In this document: positions 11,801 to 23,800 of the stretch, piece by piece
How positions within the stretch are numbered: the first letter of the stretch is position 1
Layout: every line of letters starts with the position of its first letter
Assembly: GCF_949628215.1 (NCBI RefSeq)
Contig: NC_134281.1
Span: 46,334,512-46,398,511, forward strand
Direction: 5' to 3'
Origin: Phalacrocorax aristotelis
Taxonomy: Eukaryota > Chordata > Aves > Suliformes > Phalacrocoracidae
Length of the DNA stretch: 64,000 nucleotides
Translations under genes and position numbers: made by a program
The notes under the pieces: model-generated
Database searches by the model: none
Told to the model about the DNA's origin: nothing
Seen by the model: the letters and a program-made list of their open reading frames with translations, nothing else

Positions 11801-14800
11801 CCGATGGTTTTGTTTTCCAGAGGATTAATTTTCTGACTTGCTCAGCCAAACTCTTCTCTGCAAGCATTTGTCCTACAGCATAGCTTTCAAACGTGCTATG
11901 TCTAAAGGTTTTCAGTTGCAGTAGATGTTTTCCTTCCCTTCCTTAGATAAGGAGATACTAACTTTCAGAATAGAAATGTTAGAAAGACCTTTCCCACTTT
12001 GTCTTATGGTGCCAGTAGAGCATGTTTTTATTCTTTCATAGCAGAAGCACTTATCATCTCATGCAAGTTAAGAATAAATTCATCACCTGAAAAAGCTCTG
12101 ATGCTTAGTACACTTGCAGTTCTATCACAAGCTTAATCATCTTGCATAATGTGTGTTGTGAAATGGGTATAAATCCCGGACTTTGTACTTAGAATGTGAT
12201 TGAAAACTTAACTTTTCAATGGTGACACTTCTCTTTCAAATAGCAGTTTTGCTGATTAACTTCTTTGAGACTGACTCTCAAAACAGGGTGAGGTTAAAGG
12301 ATAAATTTAAGTATGTGTGCTAAAGTAATAGGAAATTACTTAATGATATGAGGTGATGTAGCAGGTAAGCAGTATGTCTGAGCTGCTTATGAATTCTTGA
12401 TGAATCCTGAGTTGAAGTACTTCTCACTGTTACTTTGTGACCTAATGACACCAGGTGTACATTTTTAACTTTTAATCATTTCTGGTCCTACAAAAAACAA
12501 CGTGTTACAAGAGAGTTGTTGGCGGATACAGCTATGAAAACTGATTTTTGCACGTCAGAGAAAAACCTCTACCAAGCTGATGTGTAACTGAAAAACACCA
12601 ACGATCATCTCAGTGTGATACTCAAACATAAGCCAGTGTTCTGCATTATTTTAATGCTTAGTAGGTACCCTCATCCCAGCATGAAAGGCTCAGTAATTTG
12701 TTGTTGTGGTTTAGCCCCAGCAGGCAACTGAGCACCACACAGCCGCTTGCTCACTCCCCTCAGTGGGATGGGGGAGAGAATCAGAAGGGTAGAAGTGAGA
12801 AAACTCGTGGGTTGAGATAAAGACAGTTTAACAGGTATGGCAAAACGATAATAGTAGTAATAATAACAACATAACAATATAATGAAAAGGAAAAGCAAAA
12901 GCCACACACAGAAGCAAAGCAAAACAAGGAGTTCATTCACTCCTTCCCATAGTAAAGCAGGACTTCACCATGCGTAATGGTTACTTGGGAAGACCATCAC
13001 TCTGAATGTCCCGTCCCCCACCCCTTCCTTCTTTTTCCCCCAGCTTTATGTGCTGAGCATGACATCATATGTTGTAGGATGTCAGTTGGGGTCAGCTGTC
13101 CTGGCTGTGTTCCCTCCCCTCTGGGTTTCTTGTGTCCCTGGCAGAGCATGGGAAACTAGTATAGGCAATACTTAGGGACACTCAGCCACTACTTGACAAC
13201 TAAAACATCAGTGTGCCAGCACTATTCTCATACTAAATCCAAAACACAGCTCTATACCAGCTACAGTGAAGAAAACGAACTCTATCTCAGCCAAAACCAG
13301 CCCATTTGTAAAGAAATTGAAATCAGCCCTTTAAAAAAAAAAAAGTTACTACAATTTAGGGAATTAGTTACGCAAAAAGAAACTGTACCCTTATCGGGTT
13401 AAATAAGAATCCTGCTTAAATCTCTTAAAGTCACCTTCCTCTGGGTTGGAGGTGAGGAAATAAAAAACAAACACAGCTGATACGGTGTTGCTTTGTGACT
13501 TTCCCAAAAGAGTAGAAAACTCCTAGGCTGGAGGTTTTCTGAGTGGATGCCATGATTACGGTGCTTATGTGCAAGGCTGACCCCACTAATAGAAAAGGGG
13601 ATTTGAAGCAGTGCCTTGGCAACTTTTTGTCTATAATATGAACAGCTGTTTCATACAGACTGAGTTAGATATTTAAAATCCTGAGGAGCAGGCTAACTAC
13701 AAGGCTGTAGTGTTTGTAATTTCATTACCCTGCTCAGGGAATCCTCAGTTATAGGAAACAATCTCTCCTAATTAAAATCATTATTAGTTATGTTGAAAAC
13801 AAAAGATATGTTCACTTTTGTATTAAGTGATGCTTTTGGGATTGCTTTCAGAGTTTTTTCGTTCACTTTTAGAAGTAGAAGTGTCTGTAGACAACCTTCA
13901 TCTGCTGCAGCATGCTTTCCAAATGATAAATTCTCAGCACTCTTTCACTAGCTAGTTCTAAGCCCCATCTTTGGGAGCTGTTTGCTTTGAGCGCCTTGTG
14001 TGTGCTGCACCTGCGAACTTGGAAGGTTGGTCTTATGTTCCAAACAAAACATTGCATATAGTCTTTGTTTAAATACAAAGCTGTGAGACTGTAAATGATG
14101 CAATGCATCATCGAGTGTTTTGTTGTATATTCCCAGCCTTAGTGTTCGAAGTGAAGCACTAGTTTCCACTGGGCATTCTCAGGCTATTTCAAAGACAGCC
14201 ATGACGACTCAGTGTTCAGCAAGTGCTCAAAAAGCATTGATCTTCAAAAGGGCATACTGGAAAATCTACTGCTAGCCTCAAGTTATTCTTTCTGTACGTG
14301 TACTTCAGGTTTCCATGCATGCTCATTTATTTGGATCATTTCAGTTTTGGTTTTCTGTTTCTCTCCAGGAAGTGTGGAAAGTAAGTGATGTCTGCCCCTT
14401 TCCTGTCCTTTGAAATGTTTACATGTTGCAAATTCTTCAGAGTTTCCGGGCATCTCAGCTGATCATAGATGGGAAGACTCTGTTTTTGAAGATACTATGT
14501 AATTTTTATCTACAAAATGTAAAATATTATTTGATTTCTAGGTCTTGTAGGACCTGTACAGCTACCTGTCTGATGTAGTAAGCCTGACAGTTTGAAATGA
14601 CCGAAGACACCCTTAGTCCTGTTCTCCATACTGTGCCCTTTTTAGGCATCCTTTTGCTTTAGGCTCTCAAAGACTCGCAGCTTTTCCTCTTTCCCTTGTC
14701 CTCATGTATGTGACATAAGTTTTACTGTTTGCTTCTTCCACCTGAAGGTATAGCTGAGGTACTGTTTTTGTTTCAGAGCTTGAATAACAATCTATTTTAA

Positions 14801-17800
14801 TTATCTCCTGATTGATCAAGGGAGAAATGCCTGCTGGCTGATATTCTGCCAAAATTATCACCAACTTCTTCATTGTGTAAAGAAGTTTCACCTTAGGGAG
14901 TAAACATTTTCCTCTTCTAGGATGATAAAGGTATTTTCAAGATGAGCCTCCTTTTTCAGATGATAACAGTAATGAGTTCAGAGCTGGACAATTAAATGTA
15001 AACAAACTCTGGGACTTCTCTGCCTTTACAAATCAAATGTTTTGCAGCTATCAAGAAGAAAATCCTGTGATGGCAAAGGGCTAGTTAGATAGGTTCAGAT
15101 GATGGCTTAATGTGAACAAGCTTCTCTGTCTACTGCATAACTTGAGAAATCCTTGGGCTTTTGTCTGTACTTGAAACTTTCTACTGGAGACCTTGAAATC
15201 CAGGCATAATAAATGGCTAGAAACTTACAGCAGTGGAAATGTAATTGCTTGCATATGTATTAGTGTGTTTTCCTCAGTTTTTATGTGGAACTAATCTAGA
15301 TCTTCATGACCTATAAGAATAAGCTTGTGTTGGGGTGCTGGCTTGTGATTTGGGAGACCTGGGTGACCTTCCTCGATTCTGCCCCAAACCAGGTCACCTA
15401 GGCAAAATTCTTATTCTCCCTGTGTCTTAGTTGCCTACTGACAGATGGGGATAATAGTGTATTTTTCTGGAACATTTTAATTTGTATTAGAGTGTGGAAG
15501 ATGCTTAGCTATGTATGCAAAACATATCTTAAATTTGGCAGTGTTAGTTTAAGATACATTTCCAAAGCCTGCCTTATTAATATTAAATCTGGAGCAATGA
15601 ATTAAAAATGTCTTACTTCTAATGTAACATGATTTTTAATGAAAGGCAGTATTTATTTTTTTAAAAAAGTCTGAAGATTGTTCTCAAAGTGACTATGTGA
15701 ACTTGAGCATTCTTCTTTGGTAGGTTTTCAAGAGCCTGTGTAAAGAGGTTGCATCAGTTCAAAAGCTAGTTTGTCATGTGATGTTTGTTTTTCTCCCCCC
15801 AGGTTGATTCTGCTAATGCTGGAAGAGTGTTAGCTTCTGATGCAGCTGTTTTCTTGAAAAAGTCTGGATTGACAGATTTGGTACTTGGAAAGGTATTTAA
15901 TGGCAGTTACTTAACTAACCTGTCCTTGCTTCAGTTAGTATCATGTGTAAATTAAAATACTTAGTGGTACTACAGGACACGTGATCTTCCCTAATGTGTT
16001 TTCAGTCATGCTATCTGATAGTTTCCAACTTTAGCATCCTTGATTATTCTACTATGTAGTTTGTGGTGGAAATTAAAACAACATTTAAATTTGTCACCAG
16101 AAGTAAGTACTATCGTTAAAGTTAAGACCTGAACTTTCATCCACAAATGCATTGTTAAATGGAATGAGAACTTGCCAGCTTTCTCTTAGTGCTGTGGAAC
16201 ACTTTGTGTCTATTATTTTTGTTTCAGATTTGGGACTTAGCTGACACTGATGGCAAAGGTATCCTGAACAAACAGGTATGATTATTTATATGATGTATGA
16301 GGTTACTCTAACCATTAGCAAGCCTTGAAATAAGATAAAAGTTAAGATTTCTGGTTCAGGAAAGCATTTTTTCTAACTGATTTTTTTCAGGTTTTTGTCA
16401 CTGGAACTAGGTAGGTACTTCCTGCTTCAGTGTAAGCTGTGGTAAATTAAGCAGCCTTCAGCTGCCTCATCAGTTTTTCCTCAAGTTATAAAATGAGCTG
16501 CTGTGTAGCTGCGCGATACAAGATACTGAGTAGTTGTTTAAGGGTTGAAATACTGTCTTTACTACAAATGTGGCTTTTCCTCTTAATCTTGGAGGAAACA
16601 ATGCAGAAATTAAAATTCTAGTAAAATCTTCAAAATTCTTTTTTATCTAATTTTGGAGGACTCGACGCTAGTACATTGTGTTTGGAGTTGTCTTTCTGAA
16701 GTTGGAGCGATGAGCAGTATGGCAGTCAGACTTCCGTATCGGTGCTTCTGAAAAGCTCTAATGTGTGTTGCTGTGCTGTTTGATTTGAAGTATAGCTACT
16801 TAAATAACAGCTTGTGGAGAGCTAGCTGCTTCATCCCATGGCAGGAAAAAAGAGGAGGTTTTAGTAGCATCTACCAAACAAATTTTTTTTCAGACTTCTC
16901 CTTTTGGTTCATTTTTCTCATGTGCTGTCACGTCCTTTCCTCCTCCATCAACTGCCACCTCTGGGATCAACTCATTTCCTCCAAGATAAGCAGCTGTACT
17001 TGCTACTTTAAATTTTCACTGCTCTACCATGGGAGAACTGACTACATTAGCCAGGAAGCTACTAAACGCTTGGAGCTGGTAATTGCAAACTCTGCCTCAC
17101 TGGAGGAATTCAGCAGTTGCTGACTGCTGCGTTTTCTCACTTTGTGACCACCTACTTTGAAGCCATTTGCAATCCTTTGTATATCTAGCAATACTAGAAA
17201 AGCTCATAATTCTGCTGAAATTTGAGTATTTTCATATAATAAATCCTTTAAAATTTCTTCTTTTTTTCCTCTAGGAATTTTTTGTGGCTTTACGTCTTGT
17301 AGCATGTGCACAGAATGGATTGGATATTTCCCTGAGTAGTCTTAATTTGCCTGTTCCTCCACCAAGATTTGTAAGATTTCTTTTTTAATTCAACATACCA
17401 ACTCATTAATAAGAACTGCTTTTAAGTGAACATTTAGGAAGGTTTGGTATAAATACCAAACATACCTGAAAGTGATGTTGTAGGGCCCTATTGCCCTACA
17501 ACAGAGGAAAACTAAGCAATGTGGAAAAAGAATAGGGTGGTGTGTGTTCTAGACGGGATTTGAATGTAAAATAGTGTATAATTTGAATATATATGGTATT
17601 TGTTTTGTTAGTGTTGACTTTAATGGAAGAAACATTTTAAAGTTCTTACTGTAAATTTTGGTGTCCTTAACTCTAAGGTATGAGTGACTAAAATGCAGTT
17701 CTGGCTTTGAGAAAGAGCACCTTGTCAAATAAGGGAGTGGTTTTGCAGGTTCAGAACCATTTCTCTTTTTAATGTGGATTTTTTCCCTGTTTTTCTTTAG

Positions 17801-20800
17801 ACTGATACTAGTAGTCCTTTGCTACTTGGTGGAACAGCATCAAGTGATGTACCATGGGCTGTTAAGGTAAACTAAAGATAAGGCTATTGCCAAGAACTAT
17901 GATGTGGTCTGCAAGAAGACATAAGTGTGTCTGAGAAAAATACAACGCTACTGGTAGCTGTAGTTTATAAAGTATGATAAATTACTATTCATGTCAAATT
18001 GGTAATTGGGCTAGTAGACCTAATTTGATAAAAACACTTGTCCCTTGGGAAATGCCTTTGTGCTTAGAAATTTGATTTATTGGGAATAGTTACCTGAAGC
18101 CATGAAAATAATCGAAGAATAAATCTCGCTGGGTTTGGATGAGTCTCTAGCTGACTTAGAAACAATATCATTTTCATATTTTCAGGAACTGTGATCTGTG
18201 TGCTTCCAACTGGAACTTTAAAAAAAACAAACCACCCCACCAAATTTTGAAAGAACTACTGCTTCTTAGCCTACAAGTGTGACTGTGTCCATAAGTAATA
18301 TTCTTCTTCTGCCCTTGCAGCTGGAAGACAAGGCCAAGTATGATGCTATCTTTGACAGCTTAAATCCTGTCAATGGACTGTTGTCAGGTGATAAGGTGAA
18401 ACCTGTACTCCTTAACTCAAAACTGCCAGTGGATATCTTGGGACGAGTAAGAATATCTTTCTATTTCATTGTTAATTCACAAATAACAACTGTATTATAC
18501 TCAGCAGTATCTGTTTTACAAATTGAAGATTTGTAGTAATTATGCCTAACTATTAAATACTATCTTACGGAGTGGCCACGCATACGTAACTGTTAAACTG
18601 CCAAAAAAAGAAAAAATTTCCTTTGATATTTTGACAGCTTGCCTCTTACCACAGTGTATGTTACGTACTCTTTAACACTTGGTTTAAGGCAGGGTGCCAT
18701 TAGTGCACTCTGTCTCCAACTTAAGAATTTCCTTTTGCATGGTTTATGTGAATTTATGTTGTTCACTGAAAACTAATGCTGTTAATCTTAATAGAACATA
18801 GGATATGGTGGATGGAGGCTGTTCTCATATTTGTTTTTAATGAGGTTTTAAATAGCAGACTGCTGCAGTTTAGGCAAACATCCCTGTGTTCTGCTTTTTA
18901 TTGGTAGGTGTGGGAATTGAGTGATATTGACCGTGATGGAATGTTGGATCGAGATGAGTTTGCAGTTGTAAGTATCTTCTGCCTCTTGTGATTTTGAAAG
19001 CCTAATGGCAGAGGTTTAAAATAGATGCATTGTGTATTAATTTTTGACTGTGTGTGTCATTCATTTGTTGCCTTTATTCAGAGACCTTAATCAAATTTTA
19101 GTACTAGTTGACGTTTCTGTCAGTTTACTGAATGTCTCTCATTACACAGCAGTAACTTTGTGGATTAACTGAGCCATTAGAAACTTACACCTGTGACCTG
19201 CTGTCCCATGAAAGACGAAGTGATTTCACTGAATAAGTTTTATATAGTACCCGAATACCTCAAGATAACTTTGAGGACAATTTTAAAGAAACTATGTATA
19301 AATTCTTCAGAAGTCTGTAGCAAGTTAGAATTTTAACACTGTTAATGCCAGGACTGATGAAATAACGTAAGAAGTGGTAAATAAGTTTCACTTCTAAGAG
19401 ATTTCAAGCGAGAAGAGAGTGGGAAGCTCTTGCTTTTGAAGACTCTAAGTCTTGAATGTGATCGTAACCTTGCATCAACTTTTTCTCAAAACTTTCAGCT
19501 TGTTCTTGCATGTAAATGAATTGGAGAGGAAGGAATTACACATTCGCTCTGGAAGAGAGGGTTTCATTTTACGCAGAGAAATATCAAACCTAAGTTTAAA
19601 GGTTTGGAAAAGCTAACAAAATACTATAAATACATTCTGCATTACAAGAATCTTGAAAAAGTAATGTGACCTTTCTGACTTCAGGTGGGACTAAAGCCAG
19701 CCTTTAATTTTAATTTCTACAAACTAAACTATGGCTTATCCTTTCAGAGTCAAAGCTAAAAAAACTAAAATAAAAACAAAGTTAAAGGTACCTGTTTAAT
19801 TGCCAAGAATTGACATTATGGACAATGTCAAACCCTTTTTTAAAATATAAATATGATTAATGTATCTTTTTCCGCCGTCATATATACTTTTGAGAAAGGA
19901 TAAAAATGTAAAAATCATTTTCTTTAGTATTGTTGATCTTCAGGCATCTATGTGCTTCAGTTTCTTCTGAAACCAATTCCTCTAAGACCCTAGTAGCTAA
20001 CTCTTACTATACTTGAATTCCTGTGTTTATGCTGTAATACCTCAGACTTTTAGCTCTGAGATCAGAGATGTTGGAGATAAATTGATAATCTGCAAAGTAT
20101 TACAACATTTACTTAAGAAGCAGTTCTGTGTCTTGAAGAACGGTCATAAAAATTGAAACGTACAACCACAACAAAAGAAAAGAATAAAAGTGACTCTTAC
20201 AAAAACAGTGAATACATTAAAATTAAGTGTTTAAAGTGTTCTCCCAAATAAAATTCTACAAGTAGTGGTACAAGCTCGGTAATGTTTAGGAGAATCAGTT
20301 TAATGTTCTGAAAGATACTGAAATTCATTTGCTAAGCACTGAATCTCAAAAGAAAGTAGTAGTGATAAACACATATCAGAAGGCAATAAGCTGCAATTCC
20401 ATTGAGGGGGCTTGTAAAGGAGAAATGTAATGAAAAAATGCTACAAAGATATTTCTTAACTAATTCTTTATATATATATATATACACACACACTTAGAGT
20501 TACATCCACAAACCTTATTTTCTTGTTCAGGCCATGTTTTTGGTGTACTGTGCTTTGGAGAAAGAACCAGTGCCAATGTCCTTGCCTGCAGCTTTGGTGC
20601 CACCATCCAAGAGAAAACCTATTAGTGTTCCAGGAGCAATGCCTTTAATTCCACCTTCAACATCTACCAAAGAGTCTCATCAGTCCTTGCCACCTGTAGG
20701 CGTTTTAGCGGCCAAAACACCATTAACACAGGTATAGTTGTAAAGTTACTTGGGGTTAGATGATTTCTGCTGTTAATGCTGTGCTTTGGAGACTGTATGA

Positions 20801-23800
20801 AGAGTTTTAATAAAGCTTTTTAGTTTCCTTCTTGCCCAGTTGATTGGTTGATGAATTTGAGGAGGCTGATGGGAAGACCAGGTGGACAGGTACAAAACTG
20901 ATCTTCTGCTTTTTCTAGATGTCTTCAGATATAAACACTTGGATAAAAAAAATATTATTTAGTAAATATTTTGAAGACATTCTTAAATTATTTCAAGGCA
21001 TCAAGCTCAACCCAAAGGTCAAAATAGTAAGAAAACAGTTTAAAAATGTAGTCTAGGTGCACACCTGCAGAATAGAAGTCTTCTGGCTGAAGACTGATTT
21101 GAATACGGACAAGTTCATAAAACAAATTGTGGCAGGCATGTATCTGTGGTTGTATGTGCGCACGTGCCTGCAATTTAAAAAAGACAATAAAAATTGAAGA
21201 GATAAGCACAAGCAATGGGAAAAGGAGACAAAAGGTCTGGCATATCCACCTAAATGCGTGAGATTTGGTGTTTGTTTCAGATGTAGTTATTAAGAAACTT
21301 GATGCCTTCTGCTCCCCAAGCCTCTTATTTAATCCTGGTCATTTTAGAATGCAGAATTTGGGAATATATCTTTCCAAGTACACTATAACTTACTTGTTCT
21401 ACTCAAAATAAGAAAAAAATTGAGATGGGGATCTAAGGTAAGAACTGCAATACTTAATACATAAAATACTGCTTGGACATTTGGGTACCCATATTTGAGT
21501 AATCAGTAAGAAACTGGCATCTTAATTCTGGAAGTGCCAAGATTTTAATCTAGCAGTTTACTTGGTAAGTCTTGCTGTGTGTGTTACAATGTAATGCCGT
21601 TATGGGTGAGAGTTTCAGCGTATGCTTTGTGCAGCACTATTTGGGATACATCTAAGTGTCTTTGTACACTGAAATTAATTAGCATGCACCTGAAGGCATT
21701 TTCATGTTAAAAACAAACCAAACCAAACCCCAAACAAACAAAAACCCTCAAAAAAACCCCCAACCATCTTTATAGTAGCTTAGTGTTTGGAAAAATTGAA
21801 GAGAAGTGGCTCTAATTCCCATCTTTACCTTGATTGGAGGTAAATTCTACAATTTAGAATGTCCCAACTATTAACAGTCTGGGCTTGAGCAGTTCTTAAG
21901 TCCCTCCAGCTAAAGCTCTCCAGCTGTGTCAAGAGGAGTAAAATTGATGGAGCTAGACAGTAAGCAGGACTGTGCCAGCACAGTGATGAGGGCACAACCC
22001 AATGCTGGGAGGAGATTTGGGCTTCAGAGAATATTTCTAATAGGTAGGTAAAGAGGCAGAGCAGTATTAGCCAGCCTTGGTGCTTCACTGATATAAATAC
22101 TTTGCTTCTGGAGTTACTTATGGATCTCTATGCATCTCTATTTTGGAGGATAAAACTGGTTCATGAACTAGGCACTTATATCACTTTTTAAATCTGTGCT
22201 GTAGTCCTTGAATTACGAGCTGAAAGTAACTACCTGAAAACAGAACAGCCTATATCTTAGTATTGTGGGTTTTGTTTTTGTTGTTTCTTTTTTCCCCTCT
22301 TACATCCCCACCCCCCCTTTAGTGGGTTGTATCGCCTGCAGACAAAATTAAGTATGATGAGATCTTTGTGAAAACTGACAAGGACATGGATGGATTTGTG
22401 TCAGGTGTGGAAGCCAGAGAACTGTTCTTGAAGACAGGACTGCCTTCTGCTCTTCTTGCACATATCTGGTAGGGATTTTTTTTTGTGTGACAGATGTTTA
22501 GGCGATGGCACGGTTCTTGCTCCTGCCTAGCACTTTTCATGCAAAGTGCTATGCTGACATTTCTGGAAAGTTGTTTTTGGCATTTAATAGCATGGTCTCT
22601 GTATAAGAAGTGGTAATTTACTTGCTTCTACTTTTGGACAGAAATGGGGGGGAAAACAGGTTTATTCTATGTATCATCTCCTAGGGGAGCAAGTAAAGCG
22701 CCTGAACACGGAGTGTTACAAATACTACACTTCCACTAAAACCCTGTATTTAAGATGACATAGTGTTGCTGTGTATCTAAACACAGATGCTATCCATATA
22801 CTGGCCATGAGAATTATCTGTATAAAATTCTTAGCATGTGAGACTTATGGCCCATGTAATTCTGCAATTTGTTTGTCTGTCTTTACAGCCAGTAGTGATA
22901 CCCACTGCTTTTTTAGTTCTTTCCCCACTATAAGCTATTCCAGAGCACTCTGATAGGAAAAACTTTTTTTTTCCCCAAGGTATGGTTAACATAACCTTTA
23001 ATTTAGGAAAATCAGATAAACTTGTGTTGGCTGTGAAAAATTCTTTAATTTAGAAGGAACTTCTGTTACAGATACTCAGGTGGTCATAGTGGCTCAGAGT
23101 CAGGGCTATGCCTTTCGCAAGCTCAGAACTTAGTGTAACTGAGCTGTGGGCTTTAGCATCCAAAGAGAAAGTGGTTTTGTATGTTTGAGGAATGTTTCCT
23201 TTTTATTACCATGCCTTGCTTCTATATTGCATTTTTTAGAAGAGGAGGTATATGCTAATAACTTTCACATTTTTAAATGACAGCAAGTACAATAAACAGG
23301 GCTGTACTTGCAGAAATGAGGATTTGATTTATTTCATGTGCATCTCTGTACAGGGCTCTCTGTGACACAAAGGACTGTGGAAAGCTTTCAAAGGAACAGT
23401 TTGCTCTGGCTTTCTATTTGATTAATCAGAAGTTAACAAAGGGCATTGATCCACCTCAGGCTCTGACTCCAGAGATGATTCCACCTTCAGACAGGGGTGT
23501 CAGTTTACAGAAGGTAAGGATGGATTTGGCATTTTTGGTATAAATCTCCAATGAAGAATGTTAGTCTCAAAGGCTAGGCAAGAAACACCTCAAATACTGG
23601 CATACCTTAAATTTATCATAATATCAGGAAGAAAACAAGACTTAAGTGCAAAGAATTGACAAAACACTGTTCCATTCATGTTTCAAAATGAAGCTGTCAT
23701 TTATTATGCCTGCCAACCAAGCAGAGATATCTTATGTTGAGAAAGCATTATTTTCTATTTTGAAAGAATAGTCTTTCTACTAACAGTCTAAAGAAATTTT

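Noticed and set aside
12671-13402. Open frames on both strands around 12.7-13.4 kb
   Set aside because: They are translations of the LTR and its edges, which do not encode protein.
16761-17123. 120-codon open frame in intron 4
   Set aside because: No splice sites in matching phase, no family resemblance and no place in the EPS15 protein.
18279-18536. Open frame that includes exon 7 and runs into introns on both sides
   Set aside because: Only 18321-18446 matches EPS15; the extensions are intron read-through.
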